Below are positions 1 through 11,865 of a stretch of DNA of 64,000 nucleotides, in pieces; within the stretch, counting starts at the first letter, position 1; each line of letters starts with the position of its first letter. The stretch is from Stichopus chloronotus. Its lineage: Eukaryota > Echinodermata > Holothuroidea > Aspidochirotida > Stichopodidae. Under the pieces are notes generated by a model. That model was not told where the DNA came from, searched no databases, and was given only the letters and a program-made list of their open reading frames with translations. A program made the position numbers and the translations under genes. The stretch spans positions 1,859,217-1,923,216 of the forward strand of contig CM037833.1 in the NCBI GenBank assembly GCA_021234535.1, written 5' to 3'.

Positions 1-2150
1 CAAACAAATCTTTGTTTTGTTTAAGCGAGTAGCGTTTGTCTTCAAATGACACTGTGTCAATATCTCCATAAATGATCCATTCCAACTCGACTTCAGGACG
101 AATCCCGATAATGCTGCATTTAATACCGTCACCGTCGGCAACATGAAGGACACAGTTTTCTTGGTGTTCACAGCCCTCTACTACAGGATAGGCTGGTAGT
201 GGATGTACTGTACAATGAAAATGAAAAAAAATGACAATATGTATCATTAAGTCTTTTAATGAAGCTTCTGCCCTTCTAGCGACCTGTAGTACTGCCTATT
301 CTACTGGCACGAGTGTAAATATTTACTGCTTATGGTAAATCTCAAAGCATACCTTCAGATTTACAATTATTGCTCTTCCTAGTCTCATCAGATCCATACC
401 ATAGTTGGCTTTCAAGCAAGTAACACCCATTTAAATCAGGATGGAATAGATGCTCATATAAGTATCTTTACTTTTCTTACTAAAACATGATGACCTCATA
501 TCGGTACAAAAGAGTATGTTTGAAAGTGTCACCAGCTCCAATGGGTTGTATATGTTTTCAATACCAATGACAAATGACAGACTTACAGTTTTTTTTTCAA
601 ATAAACAAGAAGTATGTTACCGTATGTTGTTACGTCGTACAAAATAATATCTTCTTTTTGACCACTGTTGAATATACAGGTGTAGAACCCCTCTTGGTCG
701 GGTTTTAGAGCCTCTAAAAGTAATGTTCCGTCACCGTCAACCTCAAATTCGGGTTTGTACGACTCTGTTAGCGAGTTACTCGAAGTAGATGTAAAAAGTA
801 AGGTAGACCACGTGTCATGCCCTTTGAGTAGCTGCTTCCAAACCATTATTTCACGATTGTTATAATTACTTTTATTATTAGAGCATGGTAATTCCATAGA
901 TGAATGTAATTCGACGTACTTTTTCTGGGCAGAAGCAACATCTTTGTAGTTTATTACCTTATCAAGCACTATTGTTGACTCATCCTCTATCAAATCACGT
1001 GGACTACTGTGAGCTTGACAAACAAATGTGTTTAATAGAGTCAGTTGGGACATTGCATACTCGACTGTCGCGTTGGACGTGTACGTTATATTATCATATG
1101 TAACGGATGTAATGGAGGAGTCCAATAATTGTTCATTTTTCGATGATCTTAATAACCACGTAACATTAACCGATGGACGGGAATTCTCAACGACACAATT
1201 TAAGAGGCCATCATAATATACTGCAATTAAGCAAAACGAGTTTCCGTGCTGGCAATTTTCGATGACTGGATAAGATGTACGAGGTTTGACTGTAACACAA
1301 GCGGAATTTAAATGTAGACTGTTTACAAAAACTTTTCTTTGGTTTGATAAGTATGATAGCAAAACCTTCATTTATAATTAACTTAGACATTCAGCTTAGA
1401 AAAATAAAGAACGTCATGATCTTAACAACGAAAAGACGTTTTAAGTTATACATTTATCAGCATCATGATAAAATACATCCAATGCATTGTATCACGTGTC
1501 TACACTTATGCCACCAACTAACAGGCTCATAGGTAAAAGTCATGTAGATACACAAACATAGATACAACTATTCTCTTTGGATTGATTTTGTCAGTGTCTC
1601 TTTCAGAGTACATTTCGTAACAATTGTACATGAAAAACCATGTACTCACCCAACGTTCGTATTTGTACATCGTACTGGTCAGATACTGCTCCTTTGACTG
1701 AAATAACTTTGAAAACTCGAAAAAGGGCATCGTGTTCTACTGTCACACGCTGTATGAGAAGTGAACCATTAGGAAATATGTCATATTCACCACTTCTGTA
1801 ACCATCGCCGCTTTTAATTCCATTGTTTAACACCATTATAGTCCCATCCACTTCAGCGTTGTACCAGGTTACGGCTTCATAATTCTCGAATGAGCATTGA
1901 ATAATTCCTGATTTGTTAATGTAAAGGTATTGTTGTGAGTCACATTCGTCGTAAGGTTCACCTTCTGCTGCTTAAACGAAACGAAGAATATTAAAGAAAT
2001 CTTTTTTTATTGTCTAATTACATAACGATTGTACAAAACAACTTAACGTATTCCCAGGACTACTAGAAAATACCGTGAAATAATATAGCACTTACCAAAT
2101 GTTACCAAAAAGACTAATGTCATAATGGCCACACCCCTACTCGTTTTCAT
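1..2150 (-). CDS. Immunoglobulin-domain receptor-like gene, 3' end beyond the window
   Basis: Four exons read on the minus strand, all joined in phase 1. Exon 1 (2150-2096) starts at an ATG and encodes a signal peptide (MKTSRGVAIMTLVFLVTFG) ending at a GTAAG donor. Exon 2 (1967-1650, 106 codons) is one V-like Ig fold with the first Cys and a VTWY Trp, but the usual second Cys is absent. Exon 3 (1289-621, 223 codons) holds two Ig folds: Cys..NVTWLL..FVCQ, then LPCSN..VWKQ..DQEGFYTC. Exon 4 (207-1) begins a further Ig fold resembling the start of exon 3 (YPV-[IV]-E-x-C, later C-x-[IV]..RP-x-V) and runs off the window. All splice sites are canonical GT/AG. The symmetric 1-1 exons are typical of extracellular Ig modules and allow whole-exon duplication. 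The membrane segment and any cytoplasmic domain lie outside, so receptor versus secreted cannot be settled. Family assignment is firm, ligand unknown. Confidence 0.85.
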
Positions 2151-2662
2151 GTTGCCAATGATCTTCTAGAGGAAAAAACAAACACAAAAGAGTCTCGTGA
2201 GTTACAGAAATAGCGTATCAAAAGTTCATTTTTTAAAATTCATTACAAATGTTTGCGTAACGGAATTGCAATTTGATTTACAAATTGTAATAGTCTCTGT
2301 TATATATTCCGATGAATGCAATAACTTCACATGACTGGAAACAATAAAAAAGAGCAGGCTAAATTACGCAGCCCCTGCTTTCTTGGAGATGAGTGATGTG
2401 TATTTTAAAAAGAACATTTTGAAAGGTGTACGAAATTACACTATTAATGTAAAGGACAAGTCTTAGCCTGCCAACTTAAAGGCTTCCATAGAGTTAACCA
2501 TTACGCTGTTGTTTTCACCCTCAGAGATAGTGCTTTCAGAATTCAATACTACAAGAATAGACAGAACAGACAACAGCACACAATATTACTTTGCAAAGCT
2601 TCTAGTCGCAACCATGTCATATACAACAGGGTTATTTTGATACGCCAAAAATCATAACTGAA
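2151..2662. promoter_or_regulatory. Divergent spacer between two Ig-domain genes
   Basis: 512 bp separate the start codons of the two head-to-head Ig-domain genes, so it must hold both 5' UTRs and probably both promoters. On the minus strand an AATATATAAC TATA-like box lies near 2298-2307, about 150 bp upstream of the minus-strand ATG. No equally clear box was seen for the plus-strand gene. A shared regulatory region is inferred from spacing only. Confidence 0.45.
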
Positions 2663-3825
2663 ATGGGGAGTGTTGTTATTCGTGCAGTGTTTATGCTTGC
2701 TTTGTATAAATGCAACCATATATGCTGCCAGGACGTAAAGTATTTGAATCCAGTCGTTTTTGATTCGGTCATGTTACATGGATGCCATGAGAAGGGCACG
2801 ATTACTCATTGGAAATTCAATGATGACTTTTTGTTTATCGACAACACTTTAGTCGGAAAAGGAAGCTTTGAAAGTATTCAACTTTTAGCCAATAAGTCTG
2901 TATATATTAAGGATATATCTTTGAACCACGGTGGAACTTATCAATGTATCTGTGGTTCTTCGTCTGTTTTCAGTTATTACATCGAAGTTGAAGGTTTGTT
3001 TTGAGCTGTCATATATCAAATGGTGTTTCCTGGGAGACTATTCTTTTTAGACGATAATACCTTGGATCGCTTATTTTCATATTTCAAATATATGCGAAAC
3101 AAATATATGCGAAACAAATACGCATTAATATATTTTTTTTCCAGTTACCAATGTTAGGAGCCATGATGATTTAAATAGCAAACATATTGGTGTTTTACAA
3201 TACACTATTTTTATTAATATTCTGAAATCATCTTTGTGCATGTAATCAATTATCTAGATACTTGAAATATAGTTGTTTGTGATTTAACGTAGTAATTCAA
3301 TTTTTGGTAACGACACCCCAGCGGTATGCACTAGAACCACATATTGATATAACAAAACTAGCCTCCTTTGATAAACACGCAAGACAGTTGAAACGACCAT
3401 GTGTTATCGTTTTATTGAAATCTAACAATGCCAAAATAACAGGAACTCAAGCGGAAAGCGCACTCTTATTGATTATGTTAACATAACTACTTTTTCAGCT
3501 CCTCCCAGATTAATCATCACAGCAAATGAACAAAGGAACACGAAAAATGGGACGATTATCTTTCTGCCGCAAAATGAGAATACCCTCGTATTCTGTTTTG
3601 CAAATGAATGTCGACCTGAGGTTAATTTGACATTAATGATAGATGATGCAATGACTGCAACGTCGGGTCTAACAGTGTTAAGAGGATCGGGTTACAACGA
3701 AACATTCAGTGCCACTGTAAATGTAACCAAAAAAGTGACTCGAGATATTGGAAACATTTCGTGTGAAAGTAACGGTCTTGGAACAAATTCAGCGACTCGA
3801 TTAAATGTTCTGTATTTGTCATATG
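2663..3825 (+). CDS. Two-Ig-domain protein, divergent partner of the minus-strand Ig gene
   Basis: Exon 1 (2663-2993) encodes a signal-peptide-like start (MGSVVIRAVFMLALYKC) and one Ig V-like domain (GCHEKGTITHWKF ... GGTYQCICG) and ends in phase 1 before GTTTGT. Exon 2 (3499-3825, 109 codons) follows a TTTTTCAG acceptor and encodes a second Ig fold (LVFCFANECRPEVNLTL ... GNISCESNGLG), ending in phase 1 before GTAAGT. The second domain lacks the core Trp. A possible last exon at 4535-4629 (acceptor TTCTTTTTCAG) stays in frame, adds about 31 mostly hydrophobic residues (GNLIIIYLFFFYSN) and ends in TAA; it lies in T-rich low-complexity sequence, so it could be a membrane anchor or chance. Whether the gene ends there or continues is open. 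Function unknown. Confidence 0.7.
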
Positions 3826-5088
3826 GTAAGTTGCCTTGAAACAATTTGTATGAGTTTGCATGAATTGAACAACAGTCTCTAGTGAGAAAATACTGTTCCG
3901 TGCTGATGGCGTGTGTTTGAGTAAATTATCGATGTCTAGCTTCCTGTGGAATATCGAACAAGACACAAAGTTATAGTGTAATTGTGAGAGAGCATCATCG
4001 CTACAAATTAGCTACCAATACCTTGAGCGCTATCAGACATGTTCACGTCATTTTGACAACGGTACACTTGCTCTTCTTTTCTATGCATTTCGTCTCTTCT
4101 GATACCGTCCCAAGTGAATGCGTGTTAAAAGAAAGTATATACAGTTAATCCAAAAGGATAAGATTTGTGAAACACGTTCCTTCTTACCCGTGAGATGATC
4201 CATCTCGAGATGGTTTATATCAAATCGCTACGTTACATTTCTTGAACGAACCGATACACAAAATAATTTTCAATTATATAATGGATAATTTTGAATTTTC
4301 CATTATATATTTTTCCATGCATTAGTTTATTTGCAAAGGAATGGGGCATTGATGTGTCATATCACAGGTTTAAAAGTCACCAAAAATAAGTGTCTGTCCA
4401 ACCGAAAATAACTAAAGCGTGAATAACTTAAGTGGCGACATAGTCAAAAAATAGTTATTACCCTAAAGATAGAAGTGTTATATCCATGTATATCATCTGT
4501 TAACAACACTGATACAATTCGACTTCTTTTTCAGGAAACTTGATAATTATATACTTGTTTTTTTTTTATTCCAATTTTAATTCCAATTTTAAATTTATTC
4601 CAATTTTTTTTTATTCCAATATGCATTAAAGCGTGATCAGTGAATCATATTGAACAGAATTTAAACAATGTCAAGAACAACATATGAGAATAGAGACATT
4701 TCACATATTTCACAGCATTGTTCAATTTGTGTGAATAGTTTCAAGACTTACAACTACGGGTTGCCATAAGACATTTCATGTTTCATCTTTGCCTATGTTA
4801 TTTATATTCAAAATTCTAGACAAATGTCAGCTTTCAGGAAAATGTTCACTATCTGTGACTACATCCGATAAATAAACGCCTACGTTGCATAAATTGTACT
4901 AAACGAAGGCGACCGACATGTCAATTGACATTCTAGAGGACATATACTCGAGGACTCTTCTTTGGTTAAAGAGGGAGAGAGAGAGCATTACAAATGACCG
5001 CTAACCAAAGTAGAGTGCTCGATACAGAAGTACAGCTGAATTTACACATAATAAATTCGACGAGACAAATCAGACAATTGTCATAGAA
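3826..5088. other. Intron or downstream sequence of the plus-strand Ig gene
   Basis: Apart from the candidate terminal exon at 4535-4629 and AATTCC/T-rich low-complexity sequence around 4560-4620, I see no gene here. A short GA run lies near 4975-4985. Confidence 0.4.
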
Positions 5089-5645
5089 TTATTGACAACG
5101 TTCATTATTTCTTCTTGGAAGATAAGGGTGCTTGGTCAAGCTTGGTCTTGTGTGTTTAAGCATGGTTGTGTGGTTGTTATATCTTATCTTGAACTGCCCT
5201 ACTACCAGCTCATTTACGATTTATTAGTATTATTCGACTTTACGGTAGCTTTGTGAATCACAGATCTTCGAAAGACTTCCCCTGTGGGGCGAAAGATGCT
5301 CTAACCCTACAGTTGCATGTTTTAAGGGGGAGGGGTTTTGATTGTTCTTGTTTTTGTAATGACATTGACATGAATGACATATTTCTATTGAAGATTTTGA
5401 GCAACCTGTGGCCTATCGGAAACTGTTTGGTGACAAGCCTTAAGAATTTGTCGACGACACTGTTTTTAACTGCGGAATCGCCCCCATATACAACCAGGCC
5501 CTCAAGTCCAGTGGTTACGAAGAAATCATCCAGCAAACCAAACAGCACGAGCAGACAACACCACAAAAAACAAGAAAAAAAAAACAGACGCACACAAACA
5601 AGGTGGTTTAATTACCCATCATTCAGTAAAGCAGTCAAATCTTAA
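5089..5645 (-). mobile_element. Penelope-like retroelement remnant with internal inversion
   Basis: Reading leftward on the minus strand from about 5470 there is VVDKFLRLVTKQFPIGHR, LLKIFNRN and CNCRVR, then after a frameshift VIHKATVKSNN, then after another frameshift GQFKIRYNNHTTMLKH down to a TAA at 5089. As I know the family, this series matches the connector and GIY-YIG endonuclease region of Penelope-like elements (FNRN, CNCR, IVYKATV and F-K-x-R-Y-x-x-H blocks). On the opposite strand, starting at about the same junction (5470), the block that should precede it is found: IYNQALKSSGYEE and, past a poly-A frameshift, WFNYPSFSKAV. The upstream segment is therefore inverted relative to the downstream one. 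No intact reading frame remains. The reverse transcriptase core was not seen, so this is a truncated copy. Confidence 0.65.
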
Positions 5646-6752
5646 TACTGAGTGGAATACCTCAGCCACACATACATCCTGCTGCTTGGATTTATCGAAA
5701 CATCGAGTGAGGAACCTAAGAATTATTCATCTTGGTGAATACAGTGTCAAAAGAAAAAAGGAAAGAAGAAAAGTGTCTTTTAACCTTGCATTTAGAAGAT
5801 CTTATGAATACTTTTGTTACATCCATAGGATTGATATCTAGGTTACATGAAAGCCTACATAGTCCATTCCTATTTACTCTGAGCAAACCCAATTGAAAGT
5901 TTTACTGGTACATCCTTAAAAGTCTATATAAAAAATACATTGTTCTCCTCTGGACTTTTCTAAGCCTCAGAAAGTTGTTAAAAGCAATCTTTTGCAATCA
6001 CTTGAAAACCAGTTGAAACCCGTCTTTTACATGCAAATGCCCGTTGAAACCTCTCAGTTCCCTGTTCAAAACCATTAGCATACCTGTTGATACCTGTTAA
6101 TACTTTTTATTGCCGAAACTACCTTTTACTAAAGCCACGGACTATATGTCTCACAGCACTTCAACGATGATTATTTTATGGTGTGTTGTATTGAAGTATG
6201 AACTAATCACACCAGTGTTAAACATGACATCCGCTTTTCCTGGATGATAACCTCTTATGGCATATATACATAATTGGGTGGTTCTGTAAACTTTGCTACG
6301 TCCACGACTTTACAAAGTTGAAGAAAATCATCAGTGCTACGTTACACCAGTTCTTTGAGTTTTTCAGTCAGGTGCTATGTCCATGGATCATACAAGTACT
6401 GATTTGTTTTTGAATGATTTTAAAAACAGTTACGAAATTACGAAATGAATACAAATCAAAGAAAAGTGAAACTAGACTTCATTCAAGAGAAACATTTACA
6501 TCAATAAAACTGTATGAAAGATTGCTGAAGTGTCTGTAATAGTTCTCACGCCATGAATATCGAATACAATGAAATTATTTGACTGCACTCTATGCATACT
6601 TCAGAGTAACGTGAATAGTAGCAAATCTTTTTATTTAAAGTGTATGTTTGGCAGAAAAAATTGAAAGGAAGCCGAGTTTGTCATAGCTTTTAATAAATGA
6701 AGCGTCAAAGATTTGTGTGAATTAACTTTTAAGTTATGAAAGAGTGCTTACA
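5646..6752. other. No gene seen
   Basis: AT-rich sequence with no convincing exon, RNA gene or repeat boundary. Confidence 0.4.
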
Positions 6753-7440
6753 TTGAATTGAATTTTGAATTGAAGTTTATTTCTATATTCCATTTCCAAA
6801 TTAACAATACATATGACATTAAATGAGGAACATATAATATTACAGGGAAGGACAAACAGCAGAATATAACACGTTATAATGGAAATAAAGAAACCAGAAA
6901 AAAAGCAACACTTTTCGAGTCTGATCCCTTTCTTAAAATACAAAAACAAAATAAAAAAAGGAGGAACGAAGAAGAGAGAAGAATGACACGTAAAATTAAC
7001 AAATCACATTGAATTGTCACAAAATAAGAATTCCTTTAGTTTTTCTTGAATATGTAAATACTTGGGGGTGATTTAACCTCATGACTTAGTGAATTCCAGA
7101 AGTGTACACCTGTGCTTCTTAGTTGACAGTGGGCAAGACTACTTCCGGTATGTGGCTGATTTAAAAAAAAAAAAATTCTCGATCTAACATTGTAGTTGTG
7201 GTACTTGGAGGTGTAGGTATAGACGAGATCAAAAGGTGAAGGAAGGTCATAACCAGATTTAAAGACAAGTGCCAAGTTTAAATAAGTCGTAAATTGAAAA
7301 TAATGTTTATTAATTCTTTGAAACGAGATCCCTTGAGCATTCCATAGGGTACATTTCACACGTTTAGAACAACTCTTTTTTGTAACTTGTACAAAAAAGT
7401 TGAGTGATGTAGCGTTGGTATTCATCACAGTAACAGACAA
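6753..7440 (-). mobile_element. 3' end of a CR1/L2/Jockey-like LINE
   Basis: A 134-codon minus-strand frame ends with HFWNSLSHEVKSPPSIYIFKK, preceded by a basic YNVRSR block and QPHTGSSLAHCQLRSTG. This is the usual carboxy-terminal tail of invertebrate CR1/Jockey-superfamily reverse transcriptases (Y-N-x-R-S-R ... F-W-N-S-L ... S-I-Y-x-F-K-K). About 280 bp of 3' UTR follow and end in short TTCAA repeats (6753-6774 on the plus strand as TTGAA), as in many LINEs that end in microsatellite-like repeats rather than poly-A. The reverse transcriptase core upstream is missing, so the copy is strongly 5'-truncated. Confidence 0.6.
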
Positions 7441-8054
7441 TAGTTAAAATATGGAAGAATTAGTGCATTATATCAGGGTAAAAGTATGTATGTGAGTACA
7501 AAATGTTTAAGTTTATTTATGATTCCATTCGATGTGGAGACTATTTTGCTATTGATCAAACTGTGTTCTTTCCAATTCCAACATTCAGTTCCATTTGACA
7601 TTCAATCCCTAAAAGGAAGGTTGATGTGGATCGATATCGTAGAATTTTGTTTTAATACTAGGTAAGCGGAATCTTTGACAATGACAGTTCATAGTTCATA
7701 CAATTGTTGATATTATGGCAATTCGAATACCATGCACTTTGACTTACACTACAGATGATTTTCGAAACTTATTTGACCAAGCATCATATTTTTGTCAATG
7801 TTTCCACTTCTGAATAATCAGAACCACCTTTCTGGATTCATATTTTCTGAAGTCATTCGTGGTCCGATGTTTTGTCTTCCGATGCCAGTGTAAAAACGAA
7901 AACGGAAAACGCAAACGGAGCTGTTGAGGGTGCCTCCCCCACATCCCCCACCCCCCCCCAAAAAATGTTGAAACAACGACAGTCGAAAATCCCAAATAGC
8001 AGTTGAAATTTTTCACAACTTAGTCTAGCACAGTTTTTGGCATCAAAAGCTGCC
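7441..8054. other. No gene seen
   Basis: Nothing supported, apart from a C-rich run near 7936-7960. Confidence 0.4.
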
Positions 8055-8315
8055 AAACATTGCACCAGATTGTGCCTTAGCTTACCTGGTAATTGCAAAA
8101 TTTCTCAATACATTTGAAATACCATATCTGGAATTCTTCATGTTTGATTCTAGGAGCGACGACAGTTGGAAAAACTGAAATACAAGTGGCGATTTTTATA
8201 CCTCAGTCTAGTATAATGTATGGCATTAAAGGATTCCTCCTTTTGCACCAGATTGTGTCTACGATTACTTGGTAATTGCAAAATTTCCCAGTTAATCTGA
8301 AATAACATCGGAATC
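8055..8315 (+). repeat. Two diverged direct copies of a ~60 bp segment
   Basis: The blocks starting GCACCAGATTGTG near 8062 and 8249 both continue into TTGGTAATTGCAAAATTTC-like sequence and a TGAAATA motif. Spacing is about 187 bp, consistent with a diverged tandem duplication. Confidence 0.6.
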
Positions 8316-8759
8316 GGGATCTGGGACGTCTTCTTCCTTACAACGCTCTGTCAAGCCAATCGTCATTCACCTCATTCTGTCTCCACCTATCAAAGACTTT
8401 AATTGCTTGACGTTTTCCACATGAATTTCGCTATCGCTTTCAAAGTAAAAGAAATAGCTTAATACTTTCTTATCCAATCACCGACCGTCGTAACTAAGAA
8501 CTAAAAAAGCACTAATCGCCAGAGAGTAAAATTGTTGGAACGTTACAGTTATTACAATTTCTCGGGAAGAAAATATTGCGAAAAAAGCAAAATATTGCCC
8601 CAGATATTTCTAACTTTCCCTGATAGCTGAAGAGTTCTCAAATAAAAAAAAAATCGTTAGAAAGTAAGAACTGTTAAATTAACATATATTCGAGCATAAA
8701 AATTCTAGATAAGAACTATGATGTTACTATTGTTAATGGGTAAATTGCAGACACAAGAT

Positions 8760-9250
8760 CCCTATTTCAGTGTTAGGTACATGTAGCTCAAGTACACACC
8801 AGAAGAGTCGTTCCATGCCATGAGGCTTGGAAAAGCCACAATTGACCTGTACGCTCTGTGCCAACTAATTTTATTGCTCCGGTAAAGTAGTAATCCCGCT
8901 AGTTAGTGAGAAACATGATTAGTTCAAACAATCTCTACCCTCCATTTGTTAGGCGCAGATACGCCAATGTACTCAACAAAAATATTTGTCAAGTACTAGG
9001 CGCAGATGCGCCAATGTATTCAACAAAAATATTTGTCAAGTACTCGAAAAATGAAAGAGAACGCGTATAGATATATTTACCTATCGAATTGCAGACTTGA
9101 TATATTTCAAGGTTGAGCACATGCAGTTCAGGCACACCCGGAGAGGGCTGTTTACTGACAACTGGGGGTTTGAAAAGCCACCATTTTCTTGTACGCACGG
9201 CGCCAACTATTGGTGACTCTCCAATTTAATTGTTCTGCTGTAACTCAGGC
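8760..9250 (+). repeat. Diverged tandem duplication containing a recent 47 bp tandem repeat
   Basis: Segments at about 8770-8900 and 9110-9245 share an ordered series of blocks (a GTACATGTAGCTCA-like start, GAAAAGCCAC, TTGTACGC, GCCAACTA, AATTT..TTGCT). Between them lies a 47 bp unit present twice in tandem, 8950-8996 and 8997-9043, beginning TAGGCGCAGATRCGCC and ending TTTGTCAAGTAC, with only a few differences. The inner duplication is clearly younger than the outer one. Confidence 0.65.
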
Positions 9251-10494
9251 CCCCCCCCTCCCCCCGATTCATAATGCCTTTTTAGTGAAGGCTGCATCTG
9301 TTTATTTCTTCATCCCTCCTGAGAAGGTATTCCTTGTGTCCGAAACGATCGGGGTGGGGTTGCCACTTAGCTGGGAAAAACACCCAGCTTATCGGGATTT
9401 TTTTAGTTCACATTCATTAAAGAGGCAACCCTAGCTACGGTATTGAGTATATAAAATTCTTCATGTCAGGTGACCTAGATTAGACTTGGCCCAAACTGGC
9501 TATAGATGTGCTTTGTGGTACAAGAGTATTTATGTGTATGCTTGGAGTACCATCGATGAGGAAGATGTAACCTCATAGAAGGTGTCCAACTGGTGGCAAA
9601 GTACCGCATTGTTGTAAGAAAAAAATGTAGAAATATGGGGACAGGGACAACCCCAACACCTCTTCGGTAGCATAAGTTAAATCGTAAAGACACTACATCA
9701 CATTGAAATCCTAGACTATCCAACATCCTTTAAATTCATCTCACTAACCATGTCCACAACTAGAAGTAGCCTGCTTACTATGACTACCAAGTTAAAGCTG
9801 ACTGGACAATTCTGCTCTAAATATGTGCTTGTACCATTGATGATCTGCTAGTAGTCAAGAATCGTCTTACAAGGAACTCTTAATAGTGCCATAATAGTTA
9901 ATAGCTACTTTTGTGGCATACGTTGGTCATAAATCACATAAGACAGTACATGTCAAATTCTACAGTGAGTGGAAGACTCGAATACTGTGATTCGGACTCG
10001 GTCTCCGCACCTTACTCAAAAGGGAAGGACTCTTGAAAGGTAACAGAACTGGAATAGTCATATACAGGTAGAGTAAACAAAAGCGAAGGGGAAACACTTG
10101 TTTTGAAAAAGTTACGTTCCCTTTAATGTGAAGATTGTTAATAACCATATTCTCTTGAGGATGCGCTATTCAAATTTCATGATAATTGACTAAGAAATGT
10201 GCCAAACCTTTTGTTTCAAACTGTATGTAGAGGACAAAGATATAGAATAATATCACAAAAGTTCAATAAAGTACATACCCTTTTAGATCTGGCAATACAT
10301 GAATATTAATAATCTTGATTTAAAATGTTTATTATTGTAAATGAAATTCGACGTGTCTACCACATTGTTTGACCTTCAGAATAAGGACGGTGTATCTGTG
10401 TTCCGTTTACCTGTAGACGTCTGTAATATTCTAATATTCTAACCCATGTGACTGTTGTCAACATTGCATTCAGAGACAACTGAACTTTCGGAAC
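9251..10494. other. No gene seen
   Basis: Holds a C-rich run near 9250-9265 and no supported exon. Confidence 0.4.
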
Positions 10495-10900
10495 TACAGA
10501 CTACCACGTAAGATGAACTTGCCTGGCGGATCGCTCACTGACCTCGCGTCAGACGTTTGAAAAGATATTACTGGAGAGTGATAAGTGTTGATCGATGCGC
10601 AAGGACTGGCTTTGATGGATAGGAAAGTACTGCCCATGTTTTCTGACATTGCTCGTTTGTGTCGGGGTTGTGGGAATGGTTTCAGGAGTTTGCTGACAGA
10701 GTTACAAAAGACCGTCGTGGTCACTAGGGGCGGGGTTTGTCCTATATGGTAGTGACCCATCCGAATGCTTTATTGGTGTTTTGTGGTTGTTAGGAGGCGC
10801 TATATTCGCAGTGGACGGGGCTCATGTTTGGGGATTGTTTGTTCTGTGTTGTTTTGTTGTAAGTACTGTGTGGCTGTGACGCATTCGGTCCAGCTGAATG
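10495..10900 (+). pseudogene. Decayed Tx1-type LINE fragment (ORF2 C-terminus)
   Basis: A frame broken by several stops reads WRIAH, RLKRYYWRV, then HVF*HCSFVSGLWEWFQEF and ADRV, in the same order and spacing as WRIAHDAIVTNLKRHRWRL ... HVFWQCDFVALLWEWFQ in the intact LINE ORF2 at 52081-55473. It also retains part of the Cys/His block. It is much more diverged than the truncated copy near 35.1-35.8 kb, hence an older insertion. Ends are not defined. Confidence 0.55.
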
Positions 10901-11865
10901 GAACGATTAAAATGTATTGTCTCTTTTCAAAACCAAAGCGTGGATCTTATTTTATGAGACCCTCAAAAAGAAGAATAGTTTCATTGATTAGGATGATTGA
11001 GTGCATATCTTTTTTCAAACCTGAATCTTTCTTAGGACTACACCACCATATTCTGACATGATTTATCAACTGGTTTTCATGACATATGATATTCACCTTT
11101 GCAGATTGATAATGCTAATGACTCATGGAATCTTACTTTATCTTTCATTCGAACACGGCGGCTCATTTATTTGAGATGTTGGAAGCGCATGGAGCTGTCC
11201 CGTGGAACATAGGGATACACGTTAAAATCACACACGCATAACACACATATTGCCCACATGCAACCTGTCCACGAGTTCTCTAACGGCCACCCTCAGCCCA
11301 TGCCATATGCATATACGTATATCACGTACATCGAGTAATAACGAGTCATTTAATAGACAAATGAATAACACAGAGGTGTAACGAATTCGAAGGTTGTGAG
11401 TCGTAGTGTCAGTTGTCTACGAAATTTACTGCCATACAATTCGTGTGTAAGTATTTCATCAAATGAACATTTATCAGAGCTGACGTTGTGACTCTAGAGC
11501 ATGTTTGTTCTGAAGTAAAGGCTATTGCAGCTGTTAACATGTGTTGTCAATGTTTGTCCTTGCATAATACTCAAATTCATTAGACGGCGTTGAACGACTG
11601 CTAAAGTATGCAATGCACAACACTGTATTACCCTGTATAATTTATAAATATAATAATTAATGGCAATATCATTAGTAAAAGTGAAACTTCTAACTTTAAA
11701 TTTAGTACCCGCCATAAACGTAAATAACAATAAGTTGAGGGATTGGGTCTTCTTGATTGGGTCTTCTTGGAAGTTTAAAGAGTTCCAAGGAATCAAGATT
11801 CGGTCACTGACAGGGAATGTGAAAAACAGAATACGCTTGTCTGGCCCAACTTTAGTGTATCTTAA
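10901..11865. other. No gene seen; 14 bp tandem pair
   Basis: Only a small tandem pair (GATTGGGTCTTCTT at 11741-11754 and 11755-11768) stands out. A 196-codon open frame crossing into the next element on the minus strand shows no recognisable domain. Confidence 0.4.
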
